A stretch of DNA of 64,000 bases from Gautieria morchelliformis (taxonomy: Eukaryota > Basidiomycota > Agaricomycetes > Gomphales > Gomphaceae), in the NCBI GenBank assembly GCA_015179125.1, contig WHVA01000181.1:62001-126000 (forward strand), given 5' to 3'. Under the pieces are notes generated by a model. That model did not search any database and was not told the origin of the DNA. It saw nothing but the letters and a program-made list of their open reading frames with translations. Position numbers and translations under genes: made by a program. The number at the start of each line of letters is the position of its first letter. The first letter of the stretch is position 1. Of the stretch, positions 1-10,949 are shown one piece after another.

Positions 1-642
1 AATCTCCAGAAGAGGGTGTCATAGGATTGGAGAGCAAGGGCTTAGCTTCTTCTGACATTGGATCAGTGAGATCTGATGGTAGGCGTTCATTCTCGATGTC
101 GTAGGAATGCATACAGGGGGGTTTATACACAAGCGAGGGTGAGGGTGAGGGGCGAGCATATTCGGGGGAAGGTCAGGGCGAGGTCAGGGCGAAGTAATAT
201 ACGAATGATGCGTGATGGAGCGGGATCAGTAACGAAGGGGATTAGGGCATGGGATCAAGGTCGGATATGAGCTCAAGCTCGGGCTCGGGCTCGGGCTCGG
301 GCGCAGGATCAGAATCACAAGTACTCGGGCACGAGTATCACAAGACACGGGCTCGGAAAAAAGGTTATACCGGTAAGTAACCGGCCAAAGGCCAGGTCCT
401 TACACAGACCCAGTTTCCCTGATTGCACCATCAATGGGAAACATATTCTGTTCCTCTGGTCTAGTGTTGTCACAGCTTGAAAAGAGAAGGATGACGAGGA
501 ACTTCGCATGCTGGACTCAGCTGTGCACTGCCTCGGCCAGCCAAAGTACGCAAGCCCCTAGTGTAATGTGCACGGGTATCAGCAGGATTTGGCCAGGGTG
601 GAGTCTGACTCACGTTAAAATGAGTTAAACTGAGGAGACCGC
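1..642. other. No gene recognised; low-complexity stretch and downstream-unit debris
   Basis: No convincing gene is seen. A GGCTCG hexamer is repeated about four times near 276-302. Bases 400-642, read on the minus strand, match the sequence downstream of DUF6533 copies B (10130-10350 +) and F (58760-59050 +), so this is the edge of one more duplicated unit in inverted orientation. Short open frames here lack conserved motifs. Confidence 0.5.
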
Positions 643-1693
643 TGTTATGATAGACGCAATTACTTTCATTTCAAATCATCTATACATACAAAAGAAGCTA
701 ATAAAAGGAAACAAAGAAAAAGATCAAAAAGAAATAGAAAATGACACTTACGATGGACGTCGGCGCAGACGACGGACACACAAATTTATGAATTGCTATC
801 TTATCTACAGATTAGATTAGATACAGGGATATGGGCGTCGACCACGTGCGGCCGATCAGAGACAGCATGCCTATCGAGTGATGGCATCAGCCATGACGTC
901 GACAGGCGCCAGGCCACAGGCACCGAGGAGGTGCGGGCACCAAACGCCGCAGAGAGGAATAGACTGCGCAGGAGCACAGGGTATTGTGGAGTGATTTGAG
1001 AATATCACCCACAATACATATACTGAATTAGCTGCCCCACAGAAAAGGCACAGAGACAGCGGCCCCATCACCAAGCCTAGCATTTATGCTAGGCAGGGCA
1101 GATTTAATTCTCATTTTCTATTTGAACTCCATGACCCGACTGGCTGACTATTATCCTAACATCATGTGGACAGGGGCTTTGTATGTTAAGTACAGATCCC
1201 TATTCCAAAGCCTAAACAATCCTGATACTATCTCCATCATCCCATGACTTTATGACTGTAATTAGTCACCCCTTAGTTACAAGTAGTTTTTTGACCCATC
1301 TGCTCACTATCGTTACCACTAATATAGTATAAATAGCTACTACAAATGTATGGACGGAATCATCCAGAATCAATTATTTTACCCCCTGAAACCACTGTAG
1401 TCTTGTTTGATAGCTACAGGGCTTGAATCTTGATAGTTTACTCCAGATCTTCGTTGAGGGTTCATTATCACTGTTTACTCTACACTGCTTCAAAAGCAAA
1501 CGCTTTTGACTTGGTTATTCCTTAGATCGACCCCATTTCCTTGTCGACATGGTCACGTGACTTCCAGCCATCTGTGCCTGACGCGTCTCAAGGGGCTTAG
1601 TCAGCATACAGGCAAAGGATGAACATAGCGGTTTCATCCGCTAAGCAATAGATCTTATTTGCTAAAGGCACCAATTGATATCTTAATCCAAAA
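643..1693. mobile_element. Solo-LTR-like insertion of about 1.05 kb with 5-bp duplication ACCGC
   Basis: The unit sequence is continuous from 1699 (minus strand) to 642 in related copies but is split here. ACCGC lies on both sides (638-642 and 1694-1698), the 5-bp duplication expected for LTR elements. The element begins TGTTATGATAG; its other end is ...TTAATCCAAA, so a TG...CA terminus is imperfect. Bases about 1033-1680 are repeated at 45104-45765 beside a copia RNase H remnant, which suggests a copia-type LTR. No coding capacity is seen. Confidence 0.55.
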
Positions 1694-1698
1694 ACCGC

Positions 1699-2112
1699 GA
1701 TGTACCTGATCATGATGGACACTGATATCCCAATCCCACGAATAGAGTACCATATATATATACTCCATGTGAGTGCTGTACAGTCTGGATGTGCACAAGT
1801 ATACGCGGATGTGCCAAAACCTCCTAGGCTCGCCGCTTGTCCAGCTATCTGTCTTCAAGATACCCACATGCCGACTCGGAGCATCGTACAGTCTCGACAC
1901 TCATAATGATCCGCAAATGTCATGCCAAAGTACAGTCTGTATGACTGCGGCGTGCCAATCCGAGGCCGCCGTCACGGTCTATCTTCAATCTTCGAGTTGT
2001 GATACGGCTGCACTTGACGCCATCGTCATGCAATGGGTGGCCTGTCACTGTAGCCTGTATTTACAGCCCCTCACTCGACTCATGGAATGTTTTCACGTTG
2101 TTGCAAGTGCCA
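1699..2112 (-). repeat. Inverted copy of the 9738-10125 unit segment
   Basis: Read on the minus strand this segment matches 9738-10125 on the plus strand, including the TATA-like stretch near 1750 and the track around 1915-2100. Related but shorter copies occur at 36090-36320, 39940-40180 and 58640-58870. It is part of the DUF6533 unit downstream region. Open frames through it are not conserved between copies, so I do not call a gene. Confidence 0.6.
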
Positions 2113-2538
2113 ATGCACCATAAGGCAACTTCGCCGATCCTGACATGTTCTTGAGCTCGGAAACCGCAGGGGCGCACACGTATGCGGTGGGGTGAGGGGC
2201 GCGGAGGTGCTGGGGTGGGCGAGCTGGTGTAGGAGGACGGGGTGATGGGGGAGCGGGCGGCGGCGGGTGCGGGTGCGGGTGCAGGTGCAGGTGCGGGTGC
2301 GGGTGCAGGTACGGGTGCAGGTGCGGGTGCGATTGCAGCATGGACGACACAGAGCTCATCGTGAGGAGACTGGCCATATGGTTAGCAGGGTGCGGGGGCG
2401 TCGACACACCTTGACACCCAGGGGACTCCACGCAGGGGACATGGGGGATACCGGCCCAAACGGCAGCCGGTAGAGGGACGGGAGCACGGATGTGACACGA
2501 CTGGGCATCATGGAAGCGGAAGTGGAGACAACACGGAT
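2113..2538. repeat. GC-rich spacer with GGTGCG/GGTGCA hexamer tandem repeat (2265-2331)
   Basis: About eleven tandem hexamers of GGTGCG or GGTGCA run from 2265 to 2331. They are not TTAGGG-type telomere repeats. The proline/histidine-rich minus-strand and Arg/Val-rich plus-strand frames across it are by-products of the repeat. No gene is recognised in the remainder. Confidence 0.6.
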
Positions 2539-3303
2539 ATGACACTGCTCCGCCCTAGTCTCTTTGCAATCCGCGCCCTAGAGGGAGTGACTGCAGTTGG
2601 GGCGGAAGCGGAAATGCTCCGGGACATCTGGAGGCAGTACCGGAATGGAGAGAAGGAGGAGTCGGTGGTGAAGACGGTGGAGGAACTTCGGAAAGGGCAC
2701 TCACGGGCTGTACGGGCAGCGGAATGGTTGGAACGTGATGGACTGCTCCACTTCAGAGGCAAGGTCTATGTTCCAGGTGGGGCGGACCTCCGCCGCCGCA
2801 TCGTGTCCCAGCACCATGACACACGGGTCGCTGGGCATGCTGGCAGGTGGAAGACGCTGGAGTTAGTGGCTCAGAATTACTGGTGGCCTCAGATGTCCCA
2901 CTACATTGGACAGTACGTGAAGACATGTGACCTTTGTCTCCAAACCAAAGCGCAACGACATCCGCCCGTCGGAGAACTTGTTCCGCTCCCGATTCCCGAA
3001 TGCCGCTGGGACACCATCAGTGTCGACTTCATCATTGAACTCCCAGAGTCTCATGGCTACGACGTGATCATGAACGTCGTGGATTCGGTAAGCAAGGTGT
3101 CCCACTTCATTCCGACGCACACAACGATCACAGCCCTCGGAGCGGCCCGCCTGTTCCTTGCACATGTCTGGAAGTTGCATGGGCTCCCGAAGCAATTTGT
3201 TTCCGACTGAGGTCCGCAGTTTGTCGCGGAACTGACTCGGGAGCTCTACCACCTGCTTGGCATAAAGCTGGCTACCACCACAGCATACCATCCACAGGGT
3301 GAC
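2539..3303 (+). pseudogene. Ty3/gypsy integrase remnant (zinc-binding and catalytic core)
   Basis: The frame encodes the H2C2 zinc-binding region of a gypsy integrase (H-D-T-R-V-A-G-H, then C-D-L-C near residues 94-133) followed by the DDE core: first Asp in SVDFI, second in FVSD. An in-frame TGA at 3208-3210 stands where relatives have Arg in the FVSDRGPQF motif. After the stop the same frame continues (GPQFVAEL ... AYHPQGD) until the LTR at 3304 cuts it just before the catalytic Glu region. The RT part and the 5' LTR are missing. The frame could be open further upstream, so the start is only the first ATG. Confidence 0.8.
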
Positions 3304-3730
3304 TGTCAGGGGACACCCTGTTTTCCATTTCCAGTTCCGACACCACACCCAGTTCCAACTCCATTTCCGACTCCGCTTCCAGTTCCGATTCCATCTCCGC
3401 CTCCGCTTTCGGAAATGATTCCGCTTCTGGGAGAACTTCCACCAGTTCTGTTCACCTTGCCAGTTCCACTCCAATTTCTGACTTCCACTCTCGGAACAGT
3501 GTCGGAAATCAAGCGACTCGCGTAATAGGTGGCATCAAGGGTAGATCAAGGGTCAGGGAGGTCAGGAGGATGCAGGGTTGATGGCAGGTGCGAAGTGTTG
3601 TCCCTGGCTGCGCAGCGTAGTATAATATGGGCTCGCTGACATTGGGGGTCCTTAGACTTTTCTCTTTGGATTTCCCCTTGTCAGTTGTGTTGTAGTGTGA
3701 TCTCCACAACCAGCCAGGGTTGCCCTTACA
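3304..3730. mobile_element. LTR of 427 bp (family 1: TGTCAGGGG...TTACA)
   Basis: This is the same LTR family as the solo LTR at 24101-24572, with TG...CA ends and an inner C/T-rich tract of TTCCGATTCC-like repeats. It interrupts the gypsy integrase after the HPQGD motif. Flanking 5-mers differ (GTGAC on the left, GGCTC on the right) and the sequence beyond 3730 is unrelated to gypsy, so the right flank has probably been lost or exchanged by recombination between LTRs. It lacks a 65-bp stretch present in the other copy. Confidence 0.75.
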
Positions 3731-4239
3731 GGCTCCTCAAAACGGTGTCCACTCGTGCATACGCAGCAACACTCGCTGGCACTCGATCAACCTCCCCGGG
3801 GACAGTGACAAGTATCAGGCATGAGGACTATCCCCTGGTTCCCTTCTGGATGTGCGGGGAATGGGGAATATTCAAGGAAAACAAAAAGAAGGCCGGTATT
3901 CAAGCAGACACCAGGCAGCGTGGCCGGCAAAAAGACCGCAGCCAGCCGAACAAGGCCCTAGCATACATCACAAATGCTGAAGGCGTGGGCATCGATGGCT
4001 ATCAAGCCCATGCTATTTGTGATAATGCTCGGCTTGTGTGGACTGCAATAGCCGTGAGAGGTTGCACTCCTCCGACTTGGTCTCAGGCTCATCTCACGTG
4101 CGTCCAGTATTACCGCCAACATATGTACAATGCCCATCCCATCCTCCAGCTTTGCGAAGGCGATTGGAAGGTAGACCTGCTCGCCAACGATGAATACCTG
4201 GGGTGGTATCGACCTCGTAAAAATTGTTGGAAGTACTGA
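3731..4239 (+). pseudogene. Unrecognised protein, C-terminal fragment
   Basis: The frame is open from the LTR junction to TGA at 4237-4239. The last about 145 codons have a protein-like composition: a Lys/Arg/Gln-rich stretch (DTRQRGRQKDRSQPNK), then aromatic and Cys positions (TWSQAHLTC, YYRQHMY, LCEGDWKVDLLANDEY) and a WYRPRK tail. From memory this resembles the C-terminal region of hypothetical proteins common in Agaricomycetes; I cannot name a family. Its N-terminus is missing because the LTR lies directly upstream. Confidence 0.4.
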
Positions 4240-4998
4240 GGAAATACAATACCGACATGGTGATCATAACCACACAATCCCAAACCAAAACCAACTCATT
4301 GATATTCTTCCGAACGCATACATATTACAACAACTTATGCCCGAGATCGCCGAACTCACACCTGCCCACTTGATCCAACCCGATTCACGCCCCCGATTGT
4401 TCCGATATCACAGGAGCACACACTATATGCTACTACAGTCTAGAACGCCCCTAAAGACCCTTCCCAAGCACGCCGAGCCCGACCCAGATGGTACACACCC
4501 CATAATCACGTGACCCAATCAAGGGACGCGACGCGTCGAGCCGACCCTGCGCATAGCTAGACCACGTCTCCTATCCATTCCCAAAGCCCGTTCCCTTTCT
4601 CTATTTTACGCTCCACACCCCAACCCAACTTGTACAACACCCGTCGACACTCCTATCAACGGCTATGTGCCGCTCCCCCCATTCCACCTTGTCTTTGTTC
4701 CCATTCCATGAATATTATGACCGCCAAGTACTAGTATCAACTGATAAATAGCTAGTCTCATGTACCATAGAACAGCAGCGAAATCCTACTCCATTTTGCT
4801 CTACATTACAATAGTTAAACTCTCAATAGCATATATCATAAGACACGCATATATAATTGTGTGTGCAGATATTCTTGCTACCTTTGATTTCTACTCGATT
4901 TATCTCACGTTCAGAGATTAAATCATATTGCTTTCAATATCATTTTCAATACTAACACGAAAGATAACTTAAGCGACATCAAGCCTGAACCGGAGAAC
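4240..4998. other. Intergenic; probable promoter/5' UTR of the 4999 gene
   Basis: No reading frame here is supported. The last 250 bases are AT-rich with several TATA-like runs (ATATATAATTG near 4849) upstream of the ATG at 4999, consistent with a promoter and 5' leader. Confidence 0.35.
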
Positions 4999-5444
4999 AT
5001 GAATATTGGCACATCAGCACTTGCTCCGCCAATTATAAATCCGACAAAGCAACGCCACAAAGGGACAGACCGTGGGGACAAGAATCCCAACCCAAAAAAG
5101 CTTCATAAAGTCACCCAGGAGCCATCTACAAGCGATGTACAGTCTTCAGCCCCACAGATTTCTGACAATGCTCTTGCGCTCCCTCAAGGTGCAGTCTCAG
5201 CCCAGCATGATCGGGATCAGTCTGCTATGTCTGACTCACCTATTGTGCAAGCTGGCAATGACCCTGGTATCTTTTTTATTCTGTAGATAGCTCACGATAA
5301 TTGACACCAATCCCAGGAACTGTTGCTTTTCAGTCATCATTTGATACTACACCGGACCTGTCTGCTCCACCATCGCTTCCATCTACTCCACCATCGCTTC
5401 CATCTGTTTCAGCTCTATCGTCACAGTCTTCATCGCTTCCATCT

Positions 5445-5448
<4 letters not shown>
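4999..5448 (+). pseudogene. Unrecognised two-exon gene, 5' part, cut by a T-run
   Basis: Exon 1 runs from ATG 4999 to 5266. A 50-nt intron (5267-5316, donor GTATCT, branch-like ATTGAC, acceptor CCCAG) joins in frame to exon 2, which encodes Ser/Pro-rich repeats (PPSLPS twice). Exon 1 is rich in Lys, Gln, Ser and Pro and looks disordered; no domain is recognised. Coding ends at the T-run starting at 5446, which suggests that an inserted poly(A)-ended element or a rearrangement removed the 3' part. The splice signals are the best evidence that this was a real gene. Confidence 0.45.

Positions 5449-5476
<28 letters not shown>
5446..5476. repeat. Run of 31 T at a rearrangement junction
   Basis: The T-run sits between the cut Ser/Pro-rich exon and the 3' end of DUF6533 copy A, which begins at about 5495. 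Such a tract is the usual mark of the poly(A) end of a minus-strand retroposon, but no LINE body follows, so it could be the only remnant. Confidence 0.5.
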
Positions 5477-5481
<5 letters not shown>

Positions 5482-5494
5482 CCCATTTTTTGTC

Positions 5495-6337
5495 TTTTAG
5501 GGTTGTTAGTGGTAATCTAGCCAGAAAGTCCTAGTCGGTACTGACAAGGTTATTGTATTGAATTGTGAACTAGTGGGATTGCAGTTGTCCAAAACAGATG
5601 CATACTATATGCAGTGAAATGAATTTATGCTATTCATACAAAGTCTGCACAGGGACATACCACTTGACTGATAATAGCACCAAGAATAAGCAACCCAAGA
5701 ACACCCAAAACTCTTTGATTCTGAAGGGCAATAGCATAGGTGCGAGCTAGCGGAAGGCCTAGATAATAAAATGTGTTGATCCTTCTGCCTGAGAAATATA
5801 TGGGTACAATCACTCACCCGGTACACCAATCAGACCAGGAAATGTTAAAGCATCAGCTATGTGAATTAGAGTATTGCATTTCCTTCAAACATATGAGTCT
5901 CTAGGTTGCTTCTTCATAAGGAATGCAAGTCATACTAGATACTCATTCCAATCAGTAAGGGTGTTACATATGAGAGCATTGTCATAATATACCTCAATGG
6001 ACATGTTAGATAAATTGACATTGGCAACAAGAAAGAAAACCATGGGCAGGTAACGAGTGAATGAATAGAGAATGGTGCCAATTTTGACGGTCTTGCACCA
6101 AATGTGCTTGATCTCAGATGGCAAAGTGAGAAGAGTGTTGTAGATCAGCAGTGCTGTGACAAGCTATGGAAATCATGGACTTAGATAGGGGATATGTTCG
6201 CATACCAAGCGCTGCGACGTTGGCGTAGTTGACCGCAATGCTAGTTCAGGTAAGTTCTTCTGCATCTCACACAATGCGGTAAGTACGTACTTGTCTGATA
6301 GTGCCTGGATGTCAGCCGAGGGGTCCGCCTGAGACAT
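5495..6337 (-). pseudogene. DUF6533-like membrane protein, copy A (3' truncated)
   Basis: ATG 6337-6335 starts MSQADPSAD. By comparison with copies B, C and F the first introns are about 50 and 42 nt (GTACGT...CTAG, GTATGC...ATAG). Exon 3 carries the DUF6533 core: LLIYNTLLTLPSEI, HIWCK and a Tyr-Leu-Pro membrane segment (RYLPMVFFLV). The next exon encodes RRINTFYYLGLLLARTYA, a second membrane segment. Copy A has lost its last exons at about 5495 and has a changed acceptor (TTTAAC for TTTAG) near 5853, so it is probably inactive. The ligand or role of DUF6533 proteins is not known to me. Confidence 0.65.
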
Positions 6338-7470
6338 GATATAAGAAGAAAAACTAGAATGCAGATGAGGGACTAAATTTTGCGTAGCGATGTGGGGTTG
6401 GAGTAGCAGATCGCGCAAGGTGTATATATAATATTCTCGCCATGGGTGCTGCCAGGTCAACAGATATTCACAACACCCCATCAGTGCGAAGCATGGCACA
6501 ATTTGCAAGGTGGGCGGGTCTGATAGAAGAACGTCACGTGTAAAACAGTTAATACAAGGTCGAAGCATCCGATACAGTGATCCGCTCCGGCGAGTAATTG
6601 AGCCTTGGGTTCTTGCCAGGAACTGGGTATTATATCCGCGGAATAGTCTCGAAAATGCATATAAAACTTGCCGTAATGTAAGCGCACTTGGCACTCATTG
6701 GCAACTCTAAGTGCGGTGTCAGCATAATGACACATGAAAATCAACTGCGACACAGCTCACTGATGTGAATTAAGATGATTAAGATGTCGCATCTCCAGTG
6801 TGTTACTTATGAAGATGAGAACGCGAGAAGCGAGATGATATCAGAGACCTAGGCTGTCCAGCTCAATGCACAGAGTTTGCACGTGGCTGTAATTCTATAG
6901 CGATGCTGGATAATCTCAGTAGAGATATCAGCTCGTGTCAATGTTGCTGGATATGGGGACACGAGACGATTCTTATTTTGGAGGCATGTCCTGTACGAGG
7001 TGAGAAGAGGTCGTATGAAGAGACCATCGAATTTCGATATGGGGCACAACGACATAGCAACCGCGACATTGTGCATTCGGTGGAGCGGCTGTGACGATGA
7101 TGTAGAGCTGTGACCGGTGGACCAGGAAGCCCAGGAGGCTACTGAGGTGATCTGCGAGTTGAGAGTTTTGTTTAATATGATATTATTAGAATGGCTACAG
7201 TGCGACCTAGCGAGAATGTACGGTGTTGGACGTCTAGCATGTTTTTGCAGTCATTCGATAATTCAGATTGCAAAAAGTTGTAGCTGTCGTAATGTCAGCT
7301 CCCTTGGAACACCGGTTACTGGCTGGATCCAGAGTTATGTAAATATAAACAACATTATCCACATACACAGCAAATCCTCGTCGAATTTTGTAAAAACTTA
7401 TAGACCGGATGATAATCCCGAGCGAAGAGAGGTTTTGCGCAGATCAGGAACCCACCAAACAAAGACAAAC
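6338..7470. promoter_or_regulatory. Head-to-head promoter region between copy A and its partner gene
   Basis: On the minus strand a TATATATA box at 6423-6429 lies about 90 nt upstream of the copy A ATG. The region continues to the ATG at 7471 of the divergent partner gene. The same arrangement recurs at 19323-20410 and 61376-62230. A CACGTG E-box lies at about 6536-6541. The CRE-like TGACGTCA found in copies B and D is changed here (TGCCGTAA). Confidence 0.5.
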
Positions 7471-7970
7471 ATGCACACCGACTCGGCAGTTACAACGAGC
7501 AGCATGACAGACACAGACACGGACACGGACGAACCCTCACGTCGCCGTTGCATGGTACGCACATGTCCTCCCTCTACTCCCTCGTCTTTCACAGCATTAT
7601 CACGCATATTACCCGTCCACTCCAAACCCCAGTTCACCTCCCTCATATAACACTAACAGCTTTCCCTCCCAGGGTTCTTATCTCCCACCGCCCTCTCCAG
7701 CGCACGGAGATGAACTTTTCATGATGTTTCCGGCATATCTGCCAGTGGTGGGGTGTGTGTGTATGTGCCGGGTGTAGAAAAGGCTGCAAGAGGAACGAGC
7801 GGAGTGTATGGTATTTCCCTTTTCATATAAACAGACCGTCCATCCTGCATGACGCGTTTACTGCCTTCTGCCCCACGTCTCGCCATCCATCCATCCGCCA
7901 GCATGACCCAGACCCAGACACGAACAGCGACCCTGGATACGCGGATGGCACGTCCCGTTGCCTGGTCCCT
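7471..7970 (+). pseudogene. Partner gene copy A' (5' exons only), unrecognised family
   Basis: Exon 1 (7471-7554) starts MHTDSAVTTSSM and has an Asp-Thr repeat. An intron of 118 nt (7555-7672, donor GTACGC, branch CACTAAC, acceptor CCCAG) leads to exon 2 with the shared stretch PPPSPAHGDELFMMFP. The same exon order is seen at 20411 and 62230. The copy breaks off at 7970, where a LINE fragment begins, so the Cys-containing 3' exon is missing. Confidence 0.45.
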
Positions 7971-8629
7971 GTAATACTGATATGCGATTGCGGACAGGGG
8001 GCATCCTTGATCCATGCCGCATTTTATTTCGATCCTGGTGGTGCTGTAGTCGTCGAATTCTACAGAGGTTAGCCTCCCCTGGACCTTTCTGCGAATCCAC
8101 TCGGTGTATTCTTTAGGTACCCCTCGCTGAGTTTGGGGACTGCGACCACCAGGTAGTACTGGCGCATGTGCTTAGCTGGCACCCCTCTTGATGGCTTCGC
8201 AAGTCTCCGGTACTGTTCGATGAATTTGCTCCCCTTCTGGAGCGCGTAGTTGGTCTGCTCCTTGTATTGGAGCTCTTGGTCGACCAGTACCCCGAGGAAC
8301 TTGTGGGTTGGCACCGCCTTTATGACGTGCTGTCCTATCGTTATGGAAGGCCTGGGAGCAGGTCTGGTTTTCTTAGCCTTGCTTGGGTCGGCCTCGCGTT
8401 GTCTGGTCAGACCCATGAGCCCGAATTTTTCTATCGCGAAGGTGCAGTCGTGCTTCCTCGCCCATTCTTGTGCTCCCCCGGGTCTGATCATCATATTCAT
8501 TAGCTTTTCGAACGCGTCTTCCAGGTCCGCTCCCTCGGCCATCAATGTTGTGTCGTCGACGAATCCCACGTAATCCTCCCCTCTCTTCTCGTCGGCGACT
8601 TCGAGCAGATCCGCGGTCTGGATGTCCCT
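7965..8629 (-). mobile_element. LINE reverse-transcriptase fragment in permuted order
   Basis: Minus-strand reading gives two RT pieces in the wrong order. First (about 8629 to 8131): ADLLEVADEKRGEDYVGFVDD, the catalytic FVDD block, then the thumb up to VVAVPK. Second (about 8130 to 7971): EYTEWIRRKVQGRL and MDQGCPLSAIAYQYY, which in an intact LINE precede the FVDD block. The hexamer GTCCCT is present at both outer edges (7965-7970, 8624-8629). The family is that of the LINE at 53.3-58.5 kb. The pieces are out of frame with each other. Confidence 0.75.
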
Positions 8630-9737
8630 CTCCACGGGAGCGGGCTCCCACCGCGCTTGACGCTATTACAGTTGAACGTGCGTCACCGTCATCACCATAT
8701 AGTTCGCGCGTAAGCCCGCGCTTATGGCCTCCTAGCTCTCCAATTCTACCCATGCCCAGAACTCCCAATGATGCTTAGCAGATCCTGCACAACAGGACAT
8801 ACCCCGGCCCCAGGATTTGTGTAGTCAACGACGACAGCGAGGGCGCTGTGACGGACTGGGGTATATTCGAGTACGGGTATGCGTGGTGATGTTCGGTAGC
8901 TGAGAAGGGTGTGTGTGGAAGAGGCGGAGGGGGAGGGAGTGTATGTCCATGGGATGGGTTACCCGAGAGGGGAGGGAGTTGGAGGAGGAGGAGGCGGCAT
9001 TCGTGGTGGGATACCCTGTCCGTGCGCCGTACGCACGCTGTGCTATTGGTGAGCTATGTGGCGCACCCTTGGCCGGAGGTAGAAATAAACTCTTCCCTAC
9101 CACCCACAAATACATCGATTCAAGGTTACTGTGGAGGCCCCAATCCTCCCTCAGTGTTGAATCCTTCTCTAACCCTTTCCCCGGGCCCCAATATGGCATC
9201 GCGCCCTCTCCACACCTGCAAACTAATCGGACTCCCCCCTGCATCCCAGTCCAAGGAGGGGGCTCGGATGGTGAGCAGATGATACCCGTAGCTCCCGCAT
9301 CATTACAGTAAATGCCAGTGCGCCGTGGGACCCACTTTGGTGTAGCGGTGTGTGTCTGTGTAGTATCTGGGAGAAGGGACTATCTGCGGTATTAGGCGGG
9401 GCGTAGGAGAACGTTTCGAGCCTGGCAAGCGCTACGGTCGATATCAATTGCGTGTGTGTTCGGAGTATGCACCAGGTATATGATGATGGTGGCAGGACCA
9501 AGCAGGAACAACATGGTGCCTGGACATGCGCTTTAGAATGTGCATTGCAGAGCGAACCATTTTTGTCACACCCACGCCGATCCCGGACCAGACTCTGAAA
9601 CGGACGCTGATTTATGGAAGGAAGACACTCGATGCATGTAATTGGGCATGTAATCATGCCCACAGCCAGTGATGCTTGGGAACTAGCGTTCGTAGTGTCT
9701 AGATCGCGGATCCTGACGGGCGGGGGCGAGGGCGGCT
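8630..9737. other. No gene recognised
   Basis: Open frames on both strands (longest near 8373-8768, 8825-9311 and 9223-9756) show no domain, no shared copy elsewhere in the window and no convincing exon structure. It may be older unit or spacer DNA. Confidence 0.4.
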
Positions 9738-10949
9738 GCAACAATGCGAAAAACATTCCATGAGTCGAGTGAGGGTCTGTAGGTACAGGCTACAGCGACA
9801 GGCCACCCATCGCGTGACGATGGCATCAAGTGCAGCCGTATCACAACTCGAAGATTGAAGATAGACCGTGACGGCAGCCGTGGATCGACACGCCGCGGTC
9901 ATACGGACTGTACTTTGGCACGACATTTGCGGATAATTATGAGCGTCGAGACTGTACTATGCTCCGAGTCAGCGTGTGGGTATCTTGAAGACAAATAGCC
10001 GGACAAGCGGCGAGCCTAGAGGTTTTGGCACATCCGCGCATACTTGTGCGCATCCAGACTGTACGGCACTCGCGTGGAGTATATATATACGGTACTCTAT
10101 TCGTGGGATTGGGATATCAGTGTCCGTCCGTGCGCATTACACTAGGAGCTTGCGTACTTGGGCCTGACAGTGTGGTCGAGGCGCTCATGGGTTCCAGCAT
10201 GTGACCCATCCATGGGCCGAGGCAGTGCACAGCTGAGTACAGCACAGGAAGTTCCTCGTCATCCTTCTCTATTCAAGCTGTGACAACACTAGACCAGAGG
10301 AACAGAATATGTTTCCCATTGATGGTGCAATCAGGGAAACTGGGTCTGGGAGTATGCTTCTGCCAAACAGAATAGCATCTCAGACAGACTAGCCCCTGTG
10401 ACAAACGGTATGTAGAGCATTATTATCAATGCTATATTTGCTCTTGCAGGGTGGGCACTAGTTGACACTAATGCATGCTGAGCCCTGATGCAAGTTGGCT
10501 TGATGTGTGAGGATGTATGCTGTTTCATAGTGTTTACAAATTAACATAACTACGTGTGTACTTCACACAGGATCAGTATCCCAGGCATGCATACCTGCAC
10601 GCACTGCATGCAGTTTGTCTCCTGAGGCCATCCCTGCATATTCCTCAGGATGCAATTCTTGAATCTGCACACAAGTAATAATAAAATATGGACAAAGTCG
10701 AATTCAAAACAGCACAGAATATATATGTATCTAGTGGTTTTTTGATGGTATGGGTTGGCCAGATTGAGCATATAGCCACATCTCCTATGGTGACTAATTT
10801 CCAAGTGCTGCAATAAATTACAAAGGTAGGTTGATGTAAGTTGCTCTGTGTGGCTCTGCCAGTGGGTCTGTATTGGAATCATGGCTATGATGCATTAGCT
10901 TGGATCCGGTCATTAAGCCTCTGCCATTCTTCCAGATCCTACTGAACCA
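9738..10949. repeat. Downstream part of unit B
   Basis: Bases 9738-10125 are the inverted partner of 1699-2112. Further on, GCGTACTT...GACAG (10150-10175), the GGGCCGAGGCAGTGCACAGCTGAGT track (10210-10240) and the TGGTATGGGTTGGCCAGA track (10747-10765) recur at 36300-36640, 40130-40490 and 58850-59450. The region lies 3' of the DUF6533 gene on the minus strand. A TATATATA motif lies at about 10081. No independent gene is supported. Confidence 0.5.

Noticed and set aside
2265-2331. Telomere repeat
   Set aside because: The unit is GGTGCG/A, not TTAGGG or a known fungal telomere variant, and it is internal.
3310-3480. Arg/Trp-rich minus-strand protein in the LTR
   Set aside because: It comes from the imperfect TTCCGATTCC-type repeats of the family 1 LTR, present also at 24.1 kb without a conserved frame start.
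5930-6000. Coding extension VYYDNALICNTLTDWNEYL after exon 3 of the DUF6533 copies
   Set aside because: It starts GTATAT, has a CTTACTGAT branch-like site and ends TCTAG; it is better read as intron, and the frame does not continue in any copy.
8825-9311. Possible gene in the 8.6-9.7 kb spacer
   Set aside because: No domain, no consistent splice structure and frames open on both strands.
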